64,000 bases of DNA from Durusdinium trenchii. Its lineage: Eukaryota > Sar > Dinophyceae > Suessiales > Symbiodiniaceae. The stretch lies in NCBI GenBank assembly GCA_963970005.1, contig CAXAMN010022917.1:149087-213086 (forward strand), given 5' to 3'. Every line of letters begins with the position of its first letter. Position 1 is the first letter of the stretch. Of this stretch, positions 45,434 through 57,400 are shown one piece after another. The notes beneath the pieces are model-generated. The model searched no databases. It saw only the letters and a program-made list of their open reading frames with translations, and was not told the origin of the DNA. Both the position numbers and the translations under genes were made by a program.

Positions 45434-47549
45434 TCTTTGTTTCGCCGCCCTAAGCGCTCCAAGAGGTCAGTGACCAGTTATAATATGTTGAAATCATCTG
45501 TCTCGTCTTGTAACCCAAGAACAAGGATACTCACCTCTGTTTGAAGGACAATCGCCTTCTTTAGGCCGTGCCATCCACTTCCATAGAGTCATAGGTACTG
45601 GTTGGTACATGTTGGTACTTCATGGGCCAGAATGGACAACACCGGGTCCAGCACCCGACTGAGCCAGGAGCTCTCCCACAGCCATTGCCAAGTTGCACGG
45701 CTTCACCGTGTTCCTCGGCACCGGTGAGGATCAGGCATCGGACCGTGCTGGCACGCTCCGAAAACGAGACCGACACGCACAGTGACCTCAAAACAGTGTC
45801 CTTCCTATTACTTGCAGGGGCTCGACTTGTTCATAATTAGGGAGAAAGGTCCTTGTCCAAAGTCCACCGACGAGAGGGTGCTGCGGGGACGGGACCATCC
45901 TCAGAAGGTCGGAGCGTTTGAAAATGGTCGACCTGACAGTGACGGTGACAGTCGTGACAGGCCAAAACGTTCGATAGAAAACCTATGGTATGCCATATGT
46001 GGAGTGGCTGGGTTCTCAAAGGCATCACCATGTGGCACACCACCAGGAATTCAAGTCTTTTATATAGTACCACTCACCTGACTGACTGGTCCATGGGATA
46101 CCTGGAAGCAAAATTCAATGGCTCTTGGCTCTTTCAATGAAAAGCATCTGATCGTCTTCCAAACAATTTCCAAACAGGAAAAGCACCTGGCCATACCTGG
46201 TCTATGCTGTCCTAGTCTTAGTCTCCTCTTCTTCCCTGCTCCTTCCGACCAGGCTCAAGTCGTGCTCACCTGGTCTCCATGGTTCTAAGTCTCAAAGCCA
46301 ATATGCTGAGCGGAGAGAACACGACCAAAAGCGGTCAAACAATCTAGCCGAATCGAGCTTGGAAACCTAACTGGTCCAGCTTCCCATATGTGCGGCTGTT
46401 AAACTTGTTCAATATTATGCTACAGTATCACCTAGATGGGGGGTCCCATCGCGTCCCTCAGTTTTGGGCAGCTTTAGGCTTTAGCCTTGTAAAAGAGGTA
46501 TCGCTTTCTTGCAGTTAGTAAGGCAGGCTTCAACCAAACCAGCGATGTATGAGCACGAACACTCGAAGGAGACAAACAAACAAACAAATAAGCTTCACTA
46601 GAGTCGAAGGCAACAACAAAGCTCAGCTGACACTTAAAGCATTCACCAAGCTGTTACTGCAACATCTTTGTTGGCATTAAACCATCTCTATGTTTAAGCG
46701 TAAGTGGGAAAGTGATGAGTGGCATGCTCAAGGGCATCGCTGGCTTTGGGTCTCGCTTAGGCATCGTTAAGGGTGTCTCTTCAAATCCCGGCTTTTGCCC
46801 CAACAGGAGATGACTGTTGCCTCTTACTTGTGGAATTAGCTTTCAGACCAAGAGGCCGTTGTAATGTATGAGGAAGAAACACATGTCAAACAAATAATTA
46901 CACTATATTACACATGTACACTGTTCATGTTCATTCTTCATGTTCTGGTAGGGCATGGTGTTCTTTTTTTGGGGAAGGGGCCATCCCTTCTTTCCTCTTT
47001 TGCGCTTCTCAAGGATTGAAGGCGGCTCAACAAGCTCTGTAAACACCGTCTTCTGACGCTGGAGATGTTTGACCATTTGGTAATAATAGGGGCTGTAACA
47101 TGCTGCAGCCACAATATAATTGTTATATAGACTTAAACTATACTATATACGATTGCTCAGTTATATACTTTATAATATCTGACAATATGTACTATACACT
47201 ATGAACAAGCATGCTTTACATTCTCAACCTCAACTGTGCTCACTCCACCCATCGACCGGACGGGCACCCATGTGATCCGTGCTCACTCATTTGTGCAAAT
47301 CCAAGTGCCATGGACTAATGCAAATCCATAAAAGGACGGTGGAGGGCGGAAAGCCGTCCTGAAAATCCCACAGCCCAAGAGGCGGTGGGTAAAACATAAC
47401 AAAAACACGGAGTGGCACCCAAACATACCCAAACTCCCAAGAGCCCTTTGAAGCTCTTCACGAGGAATCTGGCCAATGATGCAATGGAACGAGCAATTGA
47501 AACCTGCAGGTCATGCGTGGTCATGCGATGTCATAGCGTTTGGGGCCAC
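45434..47549. other. Intergenic region, no gene recognised
   Basis: GC-rich stretch at 45,610-45,770 has open frames on both strands but no motif; the rest is AT-rich with TATA runs near 47,120-47,200. No clear promoter signal; dinoflagellate promoters generally lack TATA boxes. Confidence 0.4.
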
Positions 47550-47740
47550 ACCGCAATCCCGGAGCCGATCAGCTCAGACTTGAGTCAAGCATGAGGCCTC
47601 GAAACTTAGGGAGTCCTGCATGGAGGTCTGTTCGACCAGAATCCAGAACTCGTGCACGTCTGCGCGAGTTCTTTCGCAGCTTCCCAAAGAGGCAGAATTG
47701 GTCCGATCGTATGTCCAAGTCGATTCCGGTTGGTGGACGT
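47550..47740 (-). other. GC-rich stretch, possible last exon of gene B
   Basis: One minus frame reads GIDLDIRSDQFCLFGKLRK and runs to a TGA near 47,570. All three minus frames and one plus frame are open for a while, so the call is weak. Confidence 0.2.
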
Positions 47741-48040
47741 AATGAAGCTCGGACACTGGCAAGGCCTTTGGCCCTACACCTGTGCCTTCGGTGCCTTCAA
47801 CGAGCCTGAAGGTGTCTGAATGTGGTCGGATTGACACGCACAGCCCAGCTATAGAGCAAGAAAACGAAAACAATTCATGACAATTCAATCCATGTCTTGG
47901 GTATATCCATTTCCAGTAACAGTGGATGAACAGGCCTTTCTCTAACATATAGTCTTGATACTCTTTCATCGACTAAAAGTTATTTTCTACACCCTATTTG
48001 CCTGTCTATCCAGTGGGTGCGCCATCAATTATGGATGTCA

Positions 48041-48125
48041 CCGGGACCCTCCAAGGGGTGTCCAATGGACTACCCCACACTACCCAGAGGCTTCCAGACA
48101 GGGCACCCCGACAGGAGGGTCCTGG
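48041..48125. repeat. Inverted-repeat element, TACCAGGACCCTCC family
   Basis: GGGACCCTCCAAGGGGTGTCC to ACAGGAGGGTCCTGG; its core CAATGGACTACCCCACACTACC matches 43,460-43,543 closely. Confidence 0.8.
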
Positions 48126-48171
48126 CATGTGATCATCATTTTCTCACATTTCTTCGGGTGCTGTGAAAACC

Positions 48172-48290
48172 TCCGTCCTTCTTCCATTCGGAGTCCGACC
48201 CGGTCAAACACCTCCAATCTGGTCGTCAGGTCGGCGCGGTCGTTCGCCGCGGTCGTTGGCCGCATCCAATAATCATTGGAGATGGACATG
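48172..48290 (-). CDS. Candidate C-terminal exon of gene B
   Basis: Frame reads MSISNDYWMRPTTAANDRAD and LTTRLEVFDRVGLRMEE, coding-like composition with no recognised family. May belong to gene B's tail or to another gene. Confidence 0.35.
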
Positions 48291-48429
48291 TAGCAAAGCC
48301 AAGTCCATGTGTTTTCTTCACATTAGTCAGCTCGTACCACTTCGATGGGCACCCACAAATCACGGAAGCTTTCAAGGTCTCTTTTTTGGAAGAGGGAGGG
48401 CGGGGTCATCAGGCATGTTTTTTTTTTTT

Positions 48430-48530
48430 AATCGAAGTCGTTCGAACAGCCCAAGCCACAAGGCCCTGAGCGCCACTGTGGTGGCAACTTGGTCGCACCA
48501 CTCATCGCGGCGGGGTCGTGTGGGAGCTGG
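48430..48530 (-). CDS. Candidate C-terminal exon of gene B
   Basis: Frame reads RRDEWCDQVATTVALRALWL and GLFERLR, amphipathic and coding-like. No paralogous match found; boundaries not resolved. Confidence 0.35.
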
Positions 48531-49034
48531 GAAGGCCCTTCTTTCGAGGACAATAAGCTCGAGCTGAAACGAAGCTGGGTGGAGGCATCAAATCTGCATG
48601 CATGATTGCATGCATTCATAAATTGATTGTGCATGTTTTCAACGAACCAAATATTAGGAAGGATGCGGGCTGAAGATTGAACATAATCAATCATGACTTC
48701 AATATGATGTTGCAGTTGCTTGATGCGCTTGATGTACTTTATTTGGATTAATTTTGGTGATTATTCGAGCACTTTCGCCACAAAATGGGAAAGCATCGTT
48801 TCCTCGCAAGCCTCACCCTGGTTGTGGCTGCTTCCGACTGGCAGATCGGACCTGCCCGGTCAGAAAGCCTGCTGGATCACCTTAGGTCTGTGCCACGGCC
48901 ACGGCTGGAGCACCAAAACCACATCAACCAGTAGAATCTAAATTCATAAATTTAACGATATCCATAGATATCAAGCTGTTTCACTCACATTCTGGAGACC
49001 CTTCCGGACACTTCTCGGACACTTCTTTTCACCG

Positions 49035-49131
49035 TGCGACCGGCGGAAGCTCATCTGCATCTTCAAAGATCTGCTCGGAGTTGGCACACAAAAACGGCTC
49101 GCCGGCCGTCGAAGCCTGGATGGAGGAAGTG
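49035..49131 (-). CDS. Candidate C-terminal exon of gene B
   Basis: After CATCCAG the frame reads ASTAGEPFLCANSEQIFEDA and DELPPVAR. GC-rich and on the expected strand, but no counterpart in gene A was found and other frames are open. Confidence 0.35.
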
Positions 49132-49299
49132 AGGAAGCCGTCGGAACCGGTTGCCACAACGCTCCATGTAAGCCAATACGAACGAGGCCGCATCCGGACG
49201 CGTAATCGCGTAATCGTGATTTGGTGCCGTATGTGCCGGCGCATGGAGCGTCTGGGGGGGTGATTCTTTGAACTGGATGGTTTGTTTGTAGCTCATCCA

Positions 49300-51348
49300 C
49301 CCCATCGGGTCCCAAAAGCTTATCTACAACGGTCGGGTCTCCTCTGGGACTCTTGGATCGATCCAGCCACCTGAGAGAAGGTACCGACCCAAAACATCCA
49401 AAAAACCTCGAGGCTCGAGATAGAGACGCACGGAAAAAGAACAGCAGTGGTTTCCCCAAGAACCCCAAAAGGCGTCATACGCTCAAAACACATGAGGTGC
49501 TCCAAGGAAAAACATGTCTTTGACTTCAGTCATATAATTATCCGTAGGTTTCCACGGCCTATCTACAGGATCAACTGCGACTTGCTCTTGGACAAAGAAT
49601 GCTTTTGCAAGAGTGCAGCAATGCTTTTGGTTGAGTGGAGTCAACACACGATGCTTTCCATCCCAACAACTTTGCCTTGGGGATCTACAGGTCGGGCCTT
49701 TCAAACAAACAAAGGAGCCAAAACGAGGGCCACTCCGATGAAGAAAAAACCGCCCCGTTCAACCCAAACATGCTTTTGATCCTTTTTTTTTGAAACGTCC
49801 CAGCTGTCTCATCGCCTCCTCTGAATCTCGGTCTTTGCTCCCTTTGCTCACCTTGGAACATGGAACATGGAAGGGACTGAAAAGACTTGGGCAAGAACAT
49901 GTTTCGATCTAAGCTTTGATGCCATTCTTTATGAACCCATCTGGATTCCCAGCTCCTGGAAGGTCCACGGTGGTCTAAAAAGATCCCAGGGCTCCGCTCC
50001 CACCCGAACCTGCCTAGCATAGCTGGAACCAGCTTCCCCCACCCAAACCGGGCATTTCATGACACAATGAGCGAGTCGGTCAGGTTAAGCGCACCAAGTC
50101 GGGTGCGCCCAGGCCGGCAGCTTTCAAACAAAAGTGCGGTAGAGATGTGACACACACACACAAACACACACTCTTCTACTCCATTCTACTCCTGTTGCTG
50201 TTCCTGGGTCAAACTAAACCTCTTCCTTCTCGGATGCACTTCCCACCCAAGACTAGAGCGCCCTGCTTGTTCCCCAAATGCGCCGTGTCCCCATGTAGAA
50301 ATGCAATAGTATTTATACAGTACGTGGTTTCCGGCACGTTCCAATGTACATCCATTTGGATAACAAGTCACCATCTCTCCACTCCTGGCTCCCAAAATGT
50401 TGGCCACATCAGTCTCAACACCATCCGCTGCGCGCGTGGTGACTCGCGATTTGAACCTTAGTTGCAAGCTGAAATATAAGCCCCAAGTCAATGGCACAGT
50501 CATTCATTCTCGTTGTCAGCCTCGAATTCGAGGAAGCCTGATGGATGGTTCCGTCCACCTGATGGGGAATCCTTTCGAACAGGTCTGCGCCACCTGCGAA
50601 CCCTGAAGCTGTCTACAGGTTTCGGTGGTCACGGTACAATCACCGCACGCTCCGGGTGCAGGTTTGGTCCGTAACCCTCGGGTCAACACGAAATGCTTCG
50701 ACCTCGCCAAAAGAGCTCTCGTTCTGCCAGTTTCTTAACATACCCGAAAGGCAGCAAAGGTAGCGCAGTCATATGCTGCATTTTAACACACACACACACA
50801 CACTGCACACACCTCCCGACCTATGCGCAACGTGCATCTTGACCATGCCACACACACCCTATTCTATGGGCCAGACCCACCCATGACAGTTCAACCGTTC
50901 AACCTAATGATTTTGTCTTGCATCATTCTTGCACAAGAACATCGCCTCAAGTCCGATGGGAATGGAGCCGCAAACGTGAACGTCGTTACTGCAATGGGCT
51001 CGTGCTGGAACATACAACCCTGCACCAAAATATGTCACATACCTTTGCACACATCCAACTACAAACCAAAATTTCCATCCAGCACTGTCAGTTGACATGT
51101 GAGATGTACAACATGTCGTCTCCCAGGTTCCCAAATTAGGGTTCTGCTGATTAGAGTTCCATGGAAACATGTTATCCGATTTGGGTTCTAATCAGCAAGT
51201 CATTTTGGGGTTCTCCGGGCAGATTGGGGGGAGATTTACAACTTCCCTTTTCCTCTGAACCTGCTGAAAAAGGATATCTCGACACAATATCCTCCGTTCT
51301 TCAATCAAAGACCCCAGGCTACAGTAGCTCGAGGCCCGACCGAGCCAC
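49300..51348. other. No exon recognised
   Basis: Probable gene B intron or 3' region. CA runs near 50,150 and 50,790. Open frames up to about 110 codons lack motifs. Confidence 0.35.
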
Positions 51349-51413
51349 CTGGTCTGCAACTTTGCCACCTTATCTTCCAAGGGCTGAAGCGTCGCCATAA
51401 GCCTGGATGCCGC
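51349..51413 (-). CDS. Gene B exon: RLMATLQPLEDKVAKLQT
   Basis: Paralogue of 1,740-1,804, equal length (65 nt). Acceptor CCCAG|G, GT donor CAG|GTGGCT. Confidence 0.85.
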
Positions 51414-54400
51414 CTGGGAGTTCCGAAGGATCTTGATTTTGGAATCGAAGATGTCCAAAATCCCCTAGATGTCCCTTCCCCATGCCCATGCACGACCGGA
51501 CACCGAAATCATCTAAACGGCCTGGTTGGCGCGGAGCCGCAAATCCTCATGCGTCGACGCGTAGTTCTGCGGCACGAAGACGACGGCGATCTCCTGGAAC
51601 AGGGCCTTGATCACCTGCAAAAGCCGCCGAAGAGGCAAAGAAGCAAGGATCTCCAGGTCTCCAGTGTCTGACCGGTCTCCAGGTCTCTCTGGGATTTGTA
51701 TGGATTTGTGGGTGATCTGCCGGACCGATGAAGAGAGTGGGTGATTTCAATCCTGGACCAAACAACTGGGACAATGATCCTCCTGCACCCCAGCACATTT
51801 ATGCACATGTCCTCCCCACCCAAAAAAGCTCGCTGAAATCCGTTGGCATTATCTAGTGTCTTTGAAGGGTTGATCCAGGTCTTGTCCAAGTTATCCAAGT
51901 TGATAGAGGAAAACACAAGCATGTGTTTTTGTTGTTTCTTTTCTGGCTGCGCTAGCACTCAGGGCTGCCAATCCAAAGTGCAGTTGCTTACGGCAAAACA
52001 ACGCCGCTGGATCACATGAAACTATTCTGTTAACATACACTGCACTTGCTGTGGCAAAGTAGCTGGATAGTCTTCCCCTTTTCACTACGTAGCAGGTCTT
52101 CTCAGGTGTCCGCAACAGTGTAAAGCTATCGGCCCAAAACAAGCCATGCATGGCATGTATGCCTACATAGACCGGATTTTCAACCACTGAGGTCGGCCAT
52201 CCATGGATGGTCATGGCCATCGCGGAGTCCGACCCCCCTGAGCCTGGCTCGGGTGGCTGGGCCCGGTGAGGGAACCCCGTTGTCTCAAAGCGGCTGGGCA
52301 CTTGCTGGGTGCATGAGATGCCGTGAAGAACTACCCTCCCAGAGCAATCACCATCCTTCTGAGAGGGCCCGGGTCGGGTCCAGCCGTACCGAACCTGAGA
52401 AGGTTCGACTGGATCCCTAGAGGAAATAATGAGACAAAAACAACCACCAGCACCTTCATGTCGGGGTCACCCGGCTGGATTCGCCAGCCCACTACCATCC
52501 GGGATCTCCAGACAGGACACCCCTTTGAAGGTCCAGGAACATAACATCATGAAACTCTTTGCCACTCCTGGGCCCCATGATGCCCCATGTCTGCACACGA
52601 GTGGCCATCACATACAAGCGCAGCCTGGGGGGGCTGGTGGCCACGTGTACAGCCACAGAACGGTGCGAACATCAGTGGCAGGATTGCTTTTTCTGGTGGA
52701 TGCAATTGTATAGACCTAACAGCAACACGACATGAATTAGATCATAAACAGGCCTGCCGGTGCATTCATAATCCAAAATCCTCCTGCCATCCGGGGCTTC
52801 TTCCATCACTTGGGCGGGGATTGGTCCTCCGCTCCCAATGAAATCCCTCCGCCAAGAGGTCACGGCACCGGAGAGTTGAAAACGGTGTTCAACCCCCGAA
52901 GCATCGATCTTTCGGAAAGAAGCCGGAAGTCCAAACGCGTCACCACTTTTTTTTTTCCACACGCGCCGTTCTTGTTTAAAACCGCCGGGAGACAAAGTAG
53001 TTATATATACTAAGCTTAGTAAGCTCAAAAAGGTTCTTAAGGAACACACACCCAAAAAAAACACATGATTAAAACAAAATAGAATAAACACACTCTTTCA
53101 CAGGACATTGTCATGTCAACATGCTTTGTCCATCTTTGTCCAGCAAAGGCGTAACGCCGGCCCGGCTTGGTCAACTGCTCCCTGGTCGATCGTCGTTGAG
53201 GATGACCCCGTGGTGAAAGTGGAACGGGCTGCTCGTGTCTCTAGGTCTTCCAAGCCTTGATCCATGTTTAATGACACTGAACCATCCAACCTAACAGCGG
53301 GAATGCAAGGGATGCCCACTTCACGGCTGACTCGAGATTGACGCGCTTTTGCAGAACGATCAAGTTAGACCTCCAAAAGAACTCTTTCACCTGCGGACCC
53401 CACTGCCAAAACCCTAAGGTATGTCAGCGAAGCGCAACGAGACCGTATGCCTATGCCCGCAGTCTCTATATCATGCCGTATGGTTGTTAAGTTCTCTGCT
53501 TGTCGTCCCTGGTATGTCCGCCAAGTCTTTCACACCACATTTGGCAAAGAACTCGTCATCCGTCAACTTCGATGTGGTTTGGAGTTCCGCGAAGAAGGCT
53601 GGAGATGGCATCTCGAAAGCGTCCTCCGTGATCACTGGAATCCTGGGGCGGCAAGGCTTACAGCTGCCCGATCCGACAAGTTGACACTCCCAAAAATCCC
53701 ACACCATCCATAAGACAGTTTGCATACCTGAATCTATCTTCCAACTATGGCAATTTCATCCATAAAACATGGATGAACATGTTGAACAATTGGAAGATCA
53801 AATCCAGGTATCTTGCCCCATTTCTGACCCCTAATAAGGTCTTTATGGGCCACTCTTCACCTCAACACACACACAAGAAAACCTGGATCGCCTGGCGCCC
53901 AGAAAACACTGCAAGCCGAAGCTTGGACACATCCTGTTCCTTCACTGGAGCCACGAGCAGGGAAGCTGATCAGATTTTCAAGATGTGTACAAAGAAGATC
54001 AATGCTTGGCTCAATGCTCAACCGCTGTCAACGAAAGCAGCTGGGACCAGCGCTCTGCGTGAAATTTCCGCCCCCCCGAGCCAACCTGTCCAAGTCTCAT
54101 GCAGCACTTTGGCAGTCGCGAAGCTTGCAAAAGCCTGGGCCACTGTCGCACTGCTGTCCGACCTTTGTTGGGTCCACCCTGCCCATCTTCGGTTCACCTT
54201 CGGCATCCTCGAAAACCCCGAAAGGGAGAGCTGGTGGGGTGGGGCCTACATACAAACCTCAACATACCTCAAGCCCACAAACACCGACAACATCTACATA
54301 CATCGGCTTGCGCGAGGGCCAGGGCGGCCGAGCGCTTACTCCACCACGGCCGAGTGGTCGACCTGACAACTCCAAAGGGTCGACGGATGTCAAGGATTCC

Positions 54401-57400
54401 AAGGTTCGCGGTCAACACCTGAGTTTGGGTCTCTCTCGATCGCCTTCTCGAAGAGTTCAACTAAGCTAAAGGCGAGTGAAAACAACCGCACCACAAGGAA
54501 GATAGCGACCAAGTCACCATCATTGTGAAACCAAGCTGGTGATCTTCCGGTGTTGGTTAAGAAACCGCAACCCCCTGAGTGCTCCAAGTCATGCTTTGCC
54601 TCTGCAAACGTGCACCCTTCTCCTTTTTCAGCTCAGGCGCCAGGTCTGAAGCTGCTCTGACTTGAAGCATCCATGGCTGCAAATTAACAAGGAAAGTGTG
54701 GCTTCCTGCGCGACCTGGCGGCCAATGTCACGGGTCCGGTGTAGGATCAGGGAAGCACTGAAACCGCTGGGGCATAGCCCTGAAGCTGGCCTGTTGCTAG
54801 GGCGGATGGACACGTTTGGCCAGAAAGTCAACCCAAAAGAACATGTTTTCAAGGTTGCATCTCCGATTCATTTCTGGTAGTTTCAGGAGACTTTGACAGG
54901 CTTCAACACATCCGGAGAAGAACCACAGCTCCAGGGGCCAGTGAGCCCTCCAGCTGCAACTTCATCCCTGACGCCAGGGCCCTCTCAACTGGGAACATGC
55001 CACGAAACGCCCACCAAACGCGCCAAACGCCGCAAAAGAAAGCCAAATAGATCGACCCCAGATAGCAAAGAGGCAAAAACCAGCCTCAAGACCGCTGAGC
55101 TGGATTGAGGGAAGAGGCAAATTGGTGCCCAAGAGTTTCGGCTTCAACCTGTGCGTGGTTCATTCGTTCGCACGATGTCTGGCGTTTGCATGATGTTGCT
55201 GGAATCCTGATCACATCCCCTGTCACCCACGACAGGAGATCAATGGCTGGAACTCTGGGCTGAAAGGAGCGGGGTTGAGGCTTATGCCGAACTTATGCCC
55301 ATGTCTCACTTGGATTGAGTTCTTGGAATCACTCAATGTGCCAGAGACAACTTCTAAGGTGTTTATAGGTGTTTGACCCAAACAGTCCTATGTAAGAGCC
55401 ATGAAATGTCACTTTACGAGCGGCCACATGGGGCAGCTTGGGCATCCCAAGCCAGATATATTTAACATATCGCTGCTTCGTCCAGACTTTGTTCCCGGCT
55501 ACACTCGCCGATCAGGGTATATGACTGCTGTGAAGACACGGAAGGGTAGATCTACCCCAAACACTCCATGGGGCTGCCATATATGCCGATCAATTGACCC
55601 CGCAGACCACCCCAACTGATCGGCATATACGGCAGTCCCATGGAGTGTCTGGGTACAGTCAGATCCACCATCCAAACCGCGGGTAGCCCGAGGTTTGTGC
55701 GGACGAACTTCAGGTCAGGGCCCCCTTCCGACCGTGCTTATGGCCCGAGTAACTGAGTCCAAGGGAACATAAGTAAGGGAACATTTCAATCAGCATACCT
55801 CCCAAAAAAACGGGATACCAGCTGTGACCCACTACTTGATTATCTTGCTTGGATTGGGCTAAACATTGCTCTAAATCCCCGGATGCTGGGCCAACGTGCG
55901 CCCAAACGAACAGCTTAGCCCCACGCTGCCAGTGGTGAACTCCTTACGATGTCCACTCTGTTGCTCCTTAATTAACATATCCCAGACACTCCATGGGACT
56001 GCCATATATATGCCGATCAATTGACCCCCCAAACCACCCCAACTGATCGGCATATACGGCAGTCCGATGGAGTGTCTGGGATATGGTCAAAGCGGTGGGT
56101 TTTGGGGACTCTGGTCGACCACTGAAAATGAACAGTATAGTGACCATGTCAAGCTTCCAGGCATTGGGGCAACCATGGGCAACCTACTGGTGCCATGCCC
56201 CACAGCACCCATCACCTACTCATCTGCTAGCCCAGTAGCAGGCTGCTCAGCACCATCGCTGCAGCCACCGCTTCCGAGTTCATTGGATCCACGAGCACCT
56301 CGCTGGGCGTCTCGACCGATCCAAGGACCCGAGGTGACTGGCCCTCACCAGGATGCGAAAAGCAAACGAGGTTCGGTCACGTGACAACACCAAGAAAAGG
56401 AAGAACAACAAAAGGCTCATGATGCTGTCCTGACAGCATCGAGCAGCCAAAAAATCGGAAAGAAGCTGCTCCGGTCAAAGTACAACTTGTTGTTTGCCGG
56501 AGAGCCCAGCACACATTAATCTGGAATCTGGACTGTTCATGAATAAACTCCTGTCACGTAGGAAGAGGTTTTGCAATTGAAATGAGTGGGTTCTATTCAG
56601 TCCAGGATATCCAGCGCTCTAGCGGAGCTGGGGTTTGTGAGAACCTGTAGTGAACATCGTCTTTTCCCGCTCTGGTAGCCCACGGCTGGAATTGTTGCTT
56701 CTCCACTTTAATCCTACAAACCAGGACCTGCCACAGCCTTCCAATTCGGGCACATCTCATCAGTGCTGTGGATGGAGCACGTCATTCAACCCAAAGCATT
56801 CCAGCCCACCTCCCACTCCCGGCCATTCCAATGCCAATTCCGGTCTCCCAACGAAGCCGCCCAACCGATGCCGGTGCCCCGTGCAACCCGAGGCGCGGGG
56901 AAGTTGGTGCCATACTCCGAGGTGAAGGACTGGGCCCGGGCGCTCCTCACGTGAGGACGAGCGCTGGGCCTGTTTCTGGGCTCAGGGCGCCAGCGGCCCG
57001 ACGGACCCAGGGCGGCCCAAGCGGGCCCAGTCGGCTCTATTCCCTCATTCCTTACTAAGCAGTCAGTTTACAGGGGTTAGTTCTGCCCGTGCAGTTTTGT
57101 TTCAGCGCCGCCTGCCGATCGATGAGAAGTTGCTGGTTAGAGGGCCAACGGACCAACTCTGGATGTCGTGCTGGTCCACGAAACTCATCAGCCACAAAAC
57201 TATCAGATCCATAATTGCAGCGTTGTCGAGCAGCTTGGGGTGAACACTTGGAGAGCAAGTGGATCATGGATTGGCTTGTCATGGAGTTGTTATGAGTTGT
57301 CGCTGCTCACACGCAACAGTGATAGTCATCCTCAAAAAAAGTGTTTTCCATGTTCAAAAGGAAGTTCTCCAGGAACCCCATTGTTTCCTGTAGATTTTCC

